Source: Liopterus haemorrhoidalis | Lineage: Eukaryota > Arthropoda > Insecta > Coleoptera > Dytiscidae | Assembly: GCA_963971575.1 (NCBI GenBank) | Contig: OZ020613.1 | Coordinates: 44,940,239 to 45,004,238 of the forward strand | Length of the DNA stretch: 64,000 nucleotides | Direction of reading: 5' to 3' | Part shown: piece after piece, positions 21,352 to 31,163 of the stretch | Layout of the letters: each line of letters opens with the position of its first letter | Position numbering within the stretch: the first letter of the stretch is position 1 | Position numbers and translations under genes: made by a program | The notes under the pieces: model-generated | What the model was told of the DNA's origin: nothing | Database searches by the model: none | What the model saw: only the letters and a program-made list of their open reading frames with translations

Positions 21352-22110
21352 TAAGTATTTTGAGTTCTACAAATGCCTTTCTGCAGTCTTCACGGAAACC
21401 AATGCCACCAATTATCTGTACAACTCGGCGCTGTAAACCGAAAATTCTTGATGCATGTCAAGAACTGCCCCAAATTAATAATGCGTAGGAAATTTGTGAT
21501 TGAAAAAAACGCGAAATATGCTATTTTCAAAATAGACTGAGATACACTGTTTTTTACTTGTCGAATGCAGCACACAGATCTACATCTTTTATCGATGATT
21601 ACTCCTTGAAATTTTACATTTAATATTCGTCATATTCGTCTTTCCTTAATGCTAGGAGCATATACTAAATTCTTGATTTATTAAAACTAAGGCGATTTGC
21701 CCGAAACAAGGTTTGACATAATTCGATGCAGTTAGTGTTATCAATAAAAAGGTCTTCTAAACATGGTGATGATGTTAAAATGGTAGTGTTGTCAGCAAAT
21801 TAAATTGGCCTTGCTATAGTCGTAGACCAAGGTCATTAATATAAATTAAAAACAAAATAGGTCCTAGAATGGAGCCCTGTGGCACACCATGCTTCATGAT
21901 TTTCATATCGGAGTTTTCTCCACGAATACGTACAAATTGTATTCTATTTGAAAGATATGATTTAATTAGTTGACAACTTCTTTCATTAAATAAATAAAAA
22001 TCTAATTTCTGCAGTAAAATCGCACATGATACGCAGTCGAAAGCCTTAGTTAAGTCAAAAAAGGTAGCCATACAAAAAAAGTACCATTCTCGAAACAATT
22101 TGTGACATAA
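21352..22110 (-). pseudogene. Non-LTR reverse transcriptase, 5' part of the split fragment
   Basis: A 94-codon frame (21814-22098) has the RT palm signatures 'FFDLTKAFDCVSCAILLQKL' and 'HGVPQGSILGPILFLIYIND'. Frameshifts follow before the thumb region at 21352-21480. The catalytic YADD block is not intact. Together with 19266-19722 this is one 5'-truncated Jockey/CR1-like insertion. Confidence 0.82.
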
Positions 22111-22293
22111 TCAACAAAATATAGCCATAATAGGCGAGTCAAATGCAATAATTTATCTACAACTATATAGTTTTATCACTAGAAAAATAATAATTTCATT
22201 TAAAAACACAAATTTTGAGCGCCAATTGTAAAACTTTAGAACTAACGTCATCAATATGGCTACCGAACCGTCAGTTGATTGTAACCTAAAACA

Positions 22294-22575
22294 ATGTTTA
22301 AAATATATTTATTTCTTGTCTTATTTATTCTTACTTATAAATTATATCCTAGTTACAAGGATGTGCTGTGTGACGCGCAAATAGCAATCGCTGTTGAGGC
22401 CCAAAAAATGTCACTAACTAATTTACTTAAAATGTACGTTCATTATTTATGGGTGAGCATGCGTGCACATCCCATTATACAGGACGTGCAATTTGAGCTG
22501 CTTTTGGTAATTACAGTTGGTCACATAATGCATTTATTATTTGATGGTCGAAGAAAAATAAATTTAATTGTTTGA
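22294..22575 (+). CDS. Unrecognised 93-codon open frame
   Basis: A Met-started frame with a hydrophobic N-terminus (about residues 2-20, signal or anchor-like), then 'DAQIAIAVEAQKM' and 'MRAHPIIQDVQFELLL'. No family was recognised. It lies between transposon remnants, without a visible splice pattern or partner exon. It may be a chance frame or a piece of a retrocopy. Confidence 0.2.
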   Translation: MFKIYLFLVLFILTYKLYPSYKDVLCDAQIAIAVEAQKMSLTNLLKMYVHYLWVSMRAHPIIQDVQFELLLVITVGHIMHLLFDGRRKINLIV

Positions 22576-22639
22576 AATGTTAATATTAAATATAGGATTT
22601 TTAACAGTACAGTTAGGTAAATAAATACTTTGTTTGGAT

Positions 22640-23060
22640 AAATTGGATAACTGAAATTGTTCTGAATGTGTTGAAAAAGATAATTTATTGCGTGTAAACT
22701 GCAAAGTTTCAGATGGTCGCGAAGAATTGCACGGATAGCTGGTATATAATGTTCATAGACTCCTCTATCTGCCTGTACGTAATTCGCCTATTTTCATCGA
22801 GCAGTTATTTAACCGTAGCAATATTTACAGCAGTAACTTTCGCGGGGCCTTCCTGGACGAGGATCATCATCTAGGTTAAAAATTTCTGTTTTAAATTGTT
22901 TATATCAACGAAACACTGTGGTCTGACTTGGAAAATTCTCAGAAAAAATAGTAAACATCCCGAAGATGCACTCTTCCGCAAACAAACCATGTTTGAAATT
23001 TTACAAAATTATTGCACGACGATCTCTTCGCATTAACTCAATTATATTGATTTTGCAGTA
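22640..23060 (-). pseudogene. mariner transposase N-terminal region, decayed
   Basis: The minus strand gives 'DDPRPGRPR', then after a one-base shift 'VTAVNIATVK', a stop and 'LLDENRRITYRQIEESMNI'. This is the linker and second helix-turn-helix of mariner-family transposases. No catalytic domain was found and the ends are missing. Confidence 0.7.
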
Positions 23061-23248
23061 CAAGTTTACACTTGCACTGCAAACGATTACATACAATTTA
23101 TTTGTCAGTGTATCTATTATGTTTTCAATGGTCTATTTAATGATACAAGAATATACTTGCTAAGTTTATTTATACAGCCGTATCTCAAAACTTTCCTAGC
23201 GCCCTATGTATATTAAAAACATAATAACTATGCGTATTTATATTTCAG

Positions 23249-23407
23249 AGAGCCGCAATGCTCGGAAGACATGTATCATAAAATCTACTGTCGACATGTC
23301 CCAGTATAACTACAACACTAACATTATTTTGACCCAGGAGATTGACATTAAGGCTGAATGTGAAGATGACATTGAATATAAGGAGAGTGCAGCTGAACAA
23401 GATACAG
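23249..23407 (+). CDS. Type II linker exon of ZAD zinc-finger gene, module 1
   Basis: A 159 bp exon, phase 1 at both ends, with acceptor 'ttatatttcag' and donor 'gatacag|gtcagt'. It is homologous to exons at 38642 and 53675. It reads 'DMSQYNYNTNIILTQEIDIK' then 'AECEDDIEYKESAAEQDTG', acidic and without fingers, with the psi-K-x-E motif IKAE. The first 12 codons differ from the other two copies. It is open, but its module lacks a finger exon. Confidence 0.6.
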
Positions 23408-23519
23408 GTCAGTCAGTTATTTAATATTATTGTTTGTTGTGTAAGATTCTGATACTGCTATTTGCAGTTTTAATTTACTGAGTACTTGTATAGGAAGTTA
23501 TAGTTAGTTTATAAATGGT

Positions 23520-23868
23520 ATATTGTGGGATCTCCAACACCATTTAACAGAGCTAGGTTATGCAGACGATATCTGCCTACTGTCTCATAAATTCGCTCCC
23601 TTCAGGACAATCTGAACCAACTAACTCACCTAGCCAAGCTAACAGGACTCGAGATTAATAACTATAAAACAAAAACCCTGCGCATAAACACCAACAATAC
23701 AAGACAGTTAAAAATTGGTCAGCAAGATATTGATGATGTAGATGAGTTTTGCTACTATGGCAGCATAAGTGCCAAATGTGGAGGAGCAATGCTGAAAATT
23801 GAGCAACGCTTTAACAAGGCCAGGCAAGCTTTTGCTATGTTAAATGCTGTCTGGAGATCCAATTACAT
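23520..23868 (+). pseudogene. Non-LTR RT fragment, 5' half, split by the two-ORF element
   Basis: Plus-strand frames give 'LNQLTHLAKLTGLEINNYK' and then 'IDDVDEFCYYGSI', the RT region after the catalytic site. The frame breaks at 'VWRSNY' where the (TTA)n tail of the inserted element starts, and resumes at 28450. Confidence 0.8.
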
Positions 23869-24274
23869 TATTATTATTATTATTATTATTATATTTATTA
23901 TACTCACATCTTTACAAAATAAAAATGTACATACATATTTAAATTTACATATTTTATCTATTAATTTGTGATATATAATTATCCCTTAACCCCTAGAAGG
24001 TTAAGGGTTATGCCACAGAATACTTGAAAGTATTGTGTGTGGCTACATATAAAATTTATACAAGAATGTCTTCAGCGTAACTGTAAATTTGTGTTTTATA
24101 ATTATGATTTAAATATACACATATAAACTAAAAAAAACTATAATATATAAACCAAAATATTAAGTAATATTTACCACAAAGTAATGTAAAAACCTTATAT
24201 TTTCAATTATATTTTTATTTTTATTCATTTTTTTGTTTTTTTTTTTTTGATTTAATTTGTTTGTTTATTTTTAT

Positions 24275-26272
24275 TTAGTTTTGTCTAATAAATCTTTTTG
24301 CTATTTTATTATAATTTCTATTATTTATTATTAAGTTGTTCTTGTTTATAAAAATTTGAAAATTATTGTATATTTTAGGAGCGTTGTAAAGGAATGATCT
24401 TTGCCCGGCTGTTTTATAGAATTTTTTTGTTAATGCTAAATTTTTGTTTCGTGTTTCATATTGATGTTGCAGTTTTTCAATGTGATGTTGATTTTTATTT
24501 ATGTATTTTAGTACTGCCAATTTATATATCTGTTCTAATGTCATTATTTTGGATTCTTCATACAACTGTTCAGAAGAATAATTTATTGGTTTTTTTAACA
24601 TAATTTTAATAGTAATTTTTTTAACAGTGATTATATTTTTTAAATATATATTTGCAGCACCTCCCCAGGCTGTGATACCATATGATATAACAGAATGTAC
24701 AAGCCCGTAATAGTAACTATAAATAAATGATTTTGGTACAATATCTCTAAGCATTTTAATAATAAATATTACTTTTCTAATTTTATTGCACAGGTTATTA
24801 ATGTGTACATCCCATCTAACATGGTTATCTATAATTAAACCTAAGTATTTAATTTTATTTGTTTTTTTAATTTTTATGTTGCATTTGCATTTTAAGCTTT
24901 TACACTCATATTCATGAATTGTTATGGTTTGAAAATTGGGCTGCGTGCTGTCATTAATTGTGATAGGCATAAAAAACGTTTTGTTATAATTTAAAGACAA
25001 TGAATTTAAGTTAAGCCAGTTATATATAATTTTAGTGTCATGTTTAGCTATTTCTAGAATATCTTCCCAATTGTCCGCCTCTATAAATAAGACAGTGTCG
25101 TCAGCATATGATATTATTGTCCCTTTAATTGTATTAATTAATAGTAAATCATTAATATATACTAAAAATAACATTGCTGATAAAACTGTTCCTTGAGGAC
25201 AGCCATGTTGAATTATTTTTGTTTCACTTTCTACACCATCAATTATTATCTTTTGCTTTCTACCTATTAGGTAAGATTTAAAAAGATTTAATGCGTTTCC
25301 TCTAATTCCATATATTTCTAACTTGTTTAATAATATTTGGTGATCAACGGTGTCGAAGGCTTTTTTTAAATCAAAGAATACGGTCAGACATCGTTTCCCT
25401 TTGTCTAAAGTTGTGTACATTAGTTCAGATAGTTTGTTTATTGCGTCCTCTGTACTTCTGTTTTTCATGAATCCATATTGTTGTTGGGAAATTATATTAT
25501 TTTTTTCAAAAAATGATTCTAATCTTTTTTTAATTATTTTTTCAAAGATTTTCGCGAAATTAGTAATTAGAGATATGGGTCGATAATTAGTCATGTTATT
25601 AGCATCACCGCCTTTATATATAGGTTTAACTATAGATAACTTGAAAGAATCCGGTACGTATCCATTCTCAATTATTTTATTATAAATAATAGCCAATGGT
25701 TCCGCAATTGGAGTTGATATGTTTTTTAATAATTTTGTGTTTATCATATCACATCCTGGTGAGGTGTTTGTTTTTAAATTTTTAATTAAGTCTATAATTT
25801 CATATTGGTTTGTGGGGGAGAGAAAGAAAGAGTTTTTATTTTTTTTAATATGATTTTCGGGGTTATATTTTTTATTTTGACAGTTATTTTGAATATTCGC
25901 TGCAATATTTTTACCAACATTAATAAAGAAGTCATTAAATTCATTACTCATTTTATTTTTACATAAAATATTGTTATTATTTATTTTGATATTATTTATT
26001 TTGTTTTGATTTTTATTTGGTTTGTTTATATAATCGTTTGCCACATTCCATAGATTTTTAGGATTATTTATGTCCTGCTCAATTTTGTTTTTATAGTAGT
26101 TTATTTTTTGTTTTTTTATTAATTTTGGGATTTCTTTTTTGTAATATTTGTATGCATTTTTTATTTTATCATTATTATGATCACATAACAAATGCTTATA
26201 TAGTCGATCTCTAATTTTTATTGATCTAATTATCCCTTGGGTAATCCAAGGTTTCCTTTTTTTAATTGACAT
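24275..26272 (-). CDS. Reverse transcriptase domain of the two-ORF non-LTR element
   Basis: 665 residues open. The RT blocks run in order: 'LSIVKPIYKGGDANNMTNYR' and 'PISLI' (block 1-2), 'FFDLKKAFDTVDHQILL' (A), 'QHGCPQGTVLSAMLFLVYI' (B), and 'YADDTVLF' (C, catalytic Asp pair, about 25100). The thumb is 'KIKYLGLIIDNHVRW', followed by the C-terminal 'FIYSYYYGLVHSVISYGITA'. No RNase H domain and no terminal zinc knuckle are seen, which fits CR1/L2/Jockey clades. The true coding region starts upstream: reading through the frameshift near 26450 joins it with the endonuclease frame via '...KVDYNKLNNNLELCNWQN...', so the Met used here is internal. It copies element RNA at a nicked target. Confidence 0.9.
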   Translation of the reverse strand: MSIKKRKPWITQGIIRSIKIRDRLYKHLLCDHNNDKIKNAYKYYKKEIPKLIKKQKINYYKNKIEQDINNPKNLWNVANDYINKPNKNQNKINNIKINNNNILCKNKMSNEFNDFFINVGKNIAANIQNNCQNKKYNPENHIKKNKNSFFLSPTNQYEIIDLIKNLKTNTSPGCDMINTKLLKNISTPIAEPLAIIYNKIIENGYVPDSFKLSIVKPIYKGGDANNMTNYRPISLITNFAKIFEKIIKKRLESFFEKNNIISQQQYGFMKNRSTEDAINKLSELMYTTLDKGKRCLTVFFDLKKAFDTVDHQILLNKLEIYGIRGNALNLFKSYLIGRKQKIIIDGVESETKIIQHGCPQGTVLSAMLFLVYINDLLLINTIKGTIISYADDTVLFIEADNWEDILEIAKHDTKIIYNWLNLNSLSLNYNKTFFMPITINDSTQPNFQTITIHEYECKSLKCKCNIKIKKTNKIKYLGLIIDNHVRWDVHINNLCNKIRKVIFIIKMLRDIVPKSFIYSYYYGLVHSVISYGITAWGGAANIYLKNIITVKKITIKIMLKKPINYSSEQLYEESKIMTLEQIYKLAVLKYINKNQHHIEKLQHQYETRNKNLALTKKFYKTAGQRSFLYNAPKIYNNFQIFINKNNLIINNRNYNKIAKRFIRQN

Positions 26273-26430
26273 TGAATTTTTATTGATACTTGTGGAGCTA
26301 CAAAGTTTTAGTTCATCTTTAATTTTATTTGTAATATTATTTATTGAATTATCTATATTATCATTTATAATGTTTTGCCAGTTACATAATTCTAGATTAT
26401 TATTTAGTTTGTTATAATCAACTTTGGATA

Positions 26431-27252
26431 TTATCTTCGTTTTGATAGATTTATTATATTTATATTATTATTGTTATTATTTGATTTTATATATATTTGT
26501 ATGAGTATAGGATTGTGATCTGTAATTTTTGAGTTTATTGTAAAAGGTTTTAAGTTATTTTTGTTTAATTTAGTTTTCATAAAGATATGGTCTAAACACG
26601 TTTTACCATGTGTTTCTTTATTTATACACGAAGTGTAACCACACTGACTAAGTAAATTAAGATAATTTTGAGTATATTGATTTTTATCATTAATTATATC
26701 AATATTTACGTCACCAATAATGATTTCGTTTTCACAATTATTGTACAAGCGAATATTTTCTTGTAATTTTTCTATAAATATTTCATTATTGTACTCATAT
26801 GGTTTATAAACGCCGGTAATACCAAATGTTTGATTATACAAGTTTATTTGAATTCGCATGAGGTTATAATTATTATTATATTCTACAATATTAACACTAT
26901 GATTAATTGTTTCTTTAACCAATATCACAACACCATCGTTTTGGTTAAATCTACTTTTATTATAATGGGTAACATATCCTTTGATTTGAAAAAAATCTAT
27001 ATTTAAGACACTCCACGTTTCGGATAATACAATTACATCAAAATTTGAATTACATTCTGTAATAAATACTTCTAGTTCATCGAAGTTCTTAGTTATGCTG
27101 CGTATGTTTGTGTGTATGATATTTAAATGATTATTGTTTTTAATTTTTGAATTTACTAGATATTTAGCTTCGGTAATACTATCAATCGTTTTTGTTATTA
27201 TTGAACATTCATTAACTATTTCATCGTATAAACTAATTATATTGTCTGCCAT
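26431..27252 (-). CDS. APE-type endonuclease domain of the same element (ORF2 N-terminus)
   Basis: 273 residues with the exonuclease/endonuclease/phosphatase motifs in order: 'HTNIRSITKNFDELE', 'VIVLSETW' (metal-binding Glu), 'GITGVYKP', 'IIGDVNIDI' (GDxN), 'LDHIFMK' and 'SKITDHNPILI' (final Asp-His). This enzyme nicks target DNA to prime reverse transcription. The frame ends at 'LSKRR' because of a one-base shift within ATT repeats. Without it, it would continue into the RT as one ORF2 of roughly 1000 residues. Confidence 0.9.
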   Translation of the reverse strand: MADNIISLYDEIVNECSIITKTIDSITEAKYLVNSKIKNNNHLNIIHTNIRSITKNFDELEVFITECNSNFDVIVLSETWSVLNIDFFQIKGYVTHYNKSRFNQNDGVVILVKETINHSVNIVEYNNNYNLMRIQINLYNQTFGITGVYKPYEYNNEIFIEKLQENIRLYNNCENEIIIGDVNIDIINDKNQYTQNYLNLLSQCGYTSCINKETHGKTCLDHIFMKTKLNKNNLKPFTINSKITDHNPILIQIYIKSNNNNNNINIINLSKRR

Positions 27253-27317
27253 ATAGATTTTTATTTAGTACTTAATATATTTATTTAATACCTTAGATCT
27301 AAATTTACCTGGTAAAT

Positions 27318-28037
27318 CTAACTTCTAATTTTTTTTTCAATGTCTTGTTCACTACTTATTTGTATAATGTGACTATTTTCGTCTTTTCTCACTAAGATTT
27401 TACTATTACGGAACCAGACAAATTTAAAATCACATTGACGGGCTTTTTGTTTTGTTAACATCAATAAATTTTTGTTATAAAAGGACAAATGTTCATTAAG
27501 ATAGACAGTGTCTCCTACAGTAGTACCCAATATGTTTCTGTTTGTTATTACAATTTTCTTCTTCTTCAGGAATACATCTCTTTGAGATCTTCTGGTAAAT
27601 TTTACTATGATTGGGGGCGGAATGTCTCTGTTTTTTGATTTTATGGGGATGCGATGTGCGATGTCGATATCTTGTGCACTGATGTTTAGGGATAATTCTT
27701 TGGCAATATCTTCTATTATTTGATAGCAATTTTCATTGCTTGTTTCTCGGATTCCATTTATCTGTACGTTATTGCTTTTAGAGTATTGTTCCATTTGATT
27801 TATTTTATTTTGCATGTTATTAATTGTATCGTTTTTTTCATCTAATTCTCTTTGCATTTGATTAACTCCGTTACGTAAATTTTTATTATCTTCTTTGAGT
27901 TTTTTTATTTCTTCCATCATTTCATCATGCTTATCGGACAAAAAGTTAATGGATCGATTTATTGTTCTCATTTCTTCTTGCAGATTGGTGAACATTTTTC
28001 TTACTTCTTGTATTTCCATTTCTTCTGTTTTTTTCAC
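27318..28037 (-). CDS. ORF1 RNA-binding protein of the same element
   Basis: 239 residues. Residues 1-90 form a strongly predicted coiled coil ('EEMRTINRSINFLSDKHDEM', 'NGVNQMQRELDEKND'). The rest resembles the L1/FP-like C-terminal fold: 'NNVQINGIRETSNENCYQII', 'DIDIAHRIP', then 'PPPIIVKFTRRSQRDVFLKK'. ORF1 proteins trimerise and coat element RNA. The frame is complete and lies 65 bp upstream of the endonuclease frame, so both ORFs fit one bicistronic RNA. Confidence 0.85.
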   Translation of the reverse strand: MKKTEEMEIQEVRKMFTNLQEEMRTINRSINFLSDKHDEMMEEIKKLKEDNKNLRNGVNQMQRELDEKNDTINNMQNKINQMEQYSKSNNVQINGIRETSNENCYQIIEDIAKELSLNISAQDIDIAHRIPIKSKNRDIPPPIIVKFTRRSQRDVFLKKKKIVITNRNILGTTVGDTVYLNEHLSFYNKNLLMLTKQKARQCDFKFVWFRNSKILVRKDENSHIIQISSEQDIEKKIRS

Positions 28038-28449
28038 CAGCTACTGATGAAGATCCTTTGGATCTTGTATCGTATTTTCCTCCTTCTTTGGTCACAGATT
28101 TCATATTTGTTGGAATTCACTGGAATCAGTGCGCAGTTTATATGTTGCGCACTCGCTAGATTTTATAGCGCGTATGTGTCGCGCACTTTGCGCGTATTTG
28201 TTGCGCACTAACTTTCGTTTTACTTTGTTTAATTTGGTTACTTATAAACTTCACACAGTTTTTAATATATTTAACTAATTAAACTCACTATTTCAATATT
28301 CAACTACTTCAAATTCACTAGTTAATTTATGAAAATAAAATTCTGCAGTTTGAGCTAAGTTTGTTAAAAAACTGTTCACTTTTACTTATTTTAATTTCAA
28401 AATATCTTAAGACACAATATTTAACCTTGTGTACGCTGAGACAACGAAT

Positions 28450-28925
28450 TGACGAATCTTAAGAAACACAAAGCTGCGCTTGTTCAACACAAATGTGAAA
28501 TCCGTGCTACGCTACAGACTTGAGCCTTGGAAGTTTACCCGTGTAATTACTTCCAAATTGCAATCCTTTGTAAACAGATGTCTCCGCAGAATCATTCTAG
28601 TGTTCTGGTAGGAAAGAATAACTAATGCAGAGCTATGGTAACGAACAAACCGAACAGATATCCAGAAGGAAATAAAATTGCGCAAGTGGAAAATGATAAG
28701 ACATGTCCCGAGGAAAGAGCGGACTAGCGTACCTAGAATGGCTTTGGATTGGAATCCGCAAGGCACACGCAAAATCGTAAGGCCAAACACAACGTGTAGA
28801 CGAACCATTATTCAAGAGGCGAGAAATTATGGAAAATCCTGGCGGGAGATTACACATCTTGCGGTCAATAGAATACACTGGTAGAGTTTTGTGGAAGCCC
28901 TATATCCTCATAGTAGCCAAAGGAA
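28450..28925 (+). pseudogene. Non-LTR RT fragment, 3' half of the split copy
   Basis: It resumes the frame broken at 23868: 'LRLFNTNVKSVLRYRLEPWK', 'LQSFVNRCLRRIILVFW', then 'WNPQGTRK', 'RRTIIQEARNYGKSWREITH', 'RIHW'. This is the typical C-terminus of a common insect non-LTR family. Stops are present. Together with 23520-23868 it pre-dates the two-ORF insertion. Confidence 0.82.
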
Positions 28926-29185
28926 TATATATGTATAGAAGTACAATGGCTAAATGTTTTCTTGTTGTTGTAGTAACAAATTATTATAATTTATCCTATA
29001 AATAATAATATGGCTAGACATATTAGCTGAACTAAGCGACATAATTACTAGGCTATAACAGGCCAGGCTTGGGAGACATATTGCTCGTTGATTAGACTGG
29101 GTCTATATCAATATGTGTATATGCAGTTAACGAAGTGGTGATAGTACGGTTTAGTTAACGTTGGTTAAACTGTTTATGGCTTCTA

Positions 29186-30088
29186 AAGGGTGTTTTTTTT
29201 AGAGGTATAGAACTTTAAATTGCAATAAAACAACGATGGATTATTCGATTGACATGAATTTTTTTTTATTCGAAAGATAATCTTGTAGCATTACATTTTA
29301 AATATGATTTCTGGCATATGACCGCCACGGCTGGCTCGGATGTAGTCCAATCTGGACGTCCAATTTTCGATGACTTTTTCCAACATTTGTGGCCGTATAT
29401 CGGCAATAACACGGCGAATGTTGTCTTCCAAATGGTCAAGCGTTTGTGGCTTATCCGCATAGACCAATGACTTTACATAGCCCCACAGAAAGTAGTCCAG
29501 CGGTGTTAAATCACAAGATCTTGGAGGCCAATTCACAGGTCCAAAACGTGAAATTAGGCGGTCACCAAACGTGTCTTTCAATAAATCGATTGTGGCACGA
29601 GCTGTGTGACATGTTGCGCCGTCTTGTTGGAACCACAGCTCCTGGACATCATGGCTGTCCATAAAGTGGATGGACACAGATCCAATTCCTGTGCTCGATG
29701 GCGGATGGACTCATTCGGGTCTTCCCCAATGCTACGCTCTACAGTACCAATAGCTTCTTCTGTACGCACCGTACGGCGTCTCTGGGGATGCGAGTTATCA
29801 ATAAGAGTAAACGTGGTGCGAAAACGTTCCATGGTTAATCGAATTAACTGCTCTGATGGACGATTTTGTCGACGATAAAATGGACGTAGTGCGCGATACG
29901 TATTCCGCACAGAACCATTATTTTCGAAATAAAATTGCACTATTTGCAAGCGTTGTTCAGGCGTGAGTCTATTCATGATGAATTGCCAAACCAAACTGAG
30001 AATAAATCACTTGACAGCTGTTAAATCGGTCGCCATCTTGAACAGTAATGCCAACTTAAAGTTCTATACCTCTAAAAAAAACACCCGT
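29186..30088 (-). mobile_element. Internally deleted DD41D Tc1/mariner element
   Basis: The ends 'gggtgttttttttagaggta' and 'tacctctaaaaaaaacaccc' belong to ~35 bp inverted repeats with one or two mismatches, flanked by TA (29184-29185, 30089-30090). The minus strand codes the transposase N-terminus (29600-29994: 'MNRLTPEQRLQIVQFYFENN') and the C-terminus (29291-29650: 'WFQQDGATCHTARATIDLL' to 'HMPEIIFKM'), joined out of frame. The middle, including the first catalytic Asp, is deleted. There are 41 residues between the second Asp and the final Asp of 'SCDLTPLDYFLWG'. It interrupts an intron homologous to 39400-39740. Confidence 0.92.
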
Positions 30089-30639
30089 TATTTTAAATTT
30101 CCTTTAGCTAAAATCCGGATTTTCGCTGTCGCATAGTGCTTATTTATAAATACCCATTTACACGTTGGTGCAACTAACCTTTGTTGCTGTGCGTCAAATA
30201 TTTTAACTAACTAACTAATCATTTACACATTCAAATTAATGTCTAATCGTTATTATTATTATTATTTTTTTTTTTAAGTTGTTTTTAACCATGGAAGCGT
30301 TATGACTAGAGTCCGGCAAAATACGCAACGGTACTTTAGTTAGGTGTTTTTCGATAAAAAGCGGCACATCTGTAGAAATAAAATGTAATTATATATATTT
30401 GTAACGTGCCCTGCTGACAAATAGTGTAGCGTATAAAAATTTAATATCTTATCAAAAACTGACCAATGGCAAAGGAGTGGCCGGAATTACCTATCTCGGA
30501 TATAATCCCAAAATAATGAGGTGTCGTTATTTAAGATAAGAATTCATTGCGGTACAAGTTTTTTATTTTTGTGTTTTTTGTTGGTTTTTTGTTCAAATAA
30601 AGTTTAAAATAGCACGCCTATGGCGAAAGTACCGTTGCA

Positions 30640-31040
30640 TATTTTTACCGGTTTCTAGTTATGAGTAACGAATTAGTGAGCGATTATAATTTGCTCGGTT
30701 AATTATGTTAAGTTAATATTGTAAAAAGTATAGACAGATATTAGCAACAACGGTAGAGACTTTGACCCATTTTCCAAAACCACGATTAAGAAAATCTCGT
30801 GCCAAAAATGTGGTGAGATATTTAATTTCTGATTAATTTTCACTAATTTAACTGGTAAATCGGGTATATATGGACGTTGTTATGTTTAAATTGTTTTAAA
30901 AATAAAATTAAAAAACTAGATATTAGTAATATATTACTATGGAAAATGTATAAGTATTTACTTATAGATAACACCAGTTTAAACATTAACTATATAGAGG
31001 AAGTGAATATCAAGCCTGAATATTGTGACACTAGCAGACC
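30640..31040 (+). pseudogene. Truncated end of zinc-finger module 1 (intron joined to a type I exon remnant)
   Basis: 30780-30900 aligns with the intron just before the finger exons at 40260-40400 and 57355-57440 ('aatctcgtgc', 'actaatttaact', 'gttaaa'-type words). Where the finger exon should follow, there is instead a broken type I linker exon at 30967-31040: 'DNTSLNINYIEEVNIKPEYC'. Its SUMO-type motif has lost the acidic position (IKPE retained, context altered). The finger exon was lost by deletion or unequal recombination. Confidence 0.55.
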
Positions 31041-31163
31041 CCTTGCCAACAACGTTGGCAAACTGGTAACGAATAAAAATCAATATAAACAGGAATCAAT
31101 TATTAAAATTTGCATGATTCTGCGTATATTAACAAAACAAAAACGTTTCTTGATTATACCTAG

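Larger units (their letters stand above)
23869..28450 (-). mobile_element. Nearly intact two-ORF non-LTR retrotransposon (CR1/L2/Jockey-like)
   Basis: A minus-strand element of about 4.6 kb: 5' UTR (about 28040-28450), ORF1 (27318-28037), endonuclease (26431-27252), reverse transcriptase (24275-26272), 3' UTR and a (TAA)n tail at 23869-23895. It interrupts an older RT fragment. The only obvious lesion in ORF2 is one frameshift at about 26450 in an ATT-rich run, so this looks like a young insertion. Confidence 0.88.
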
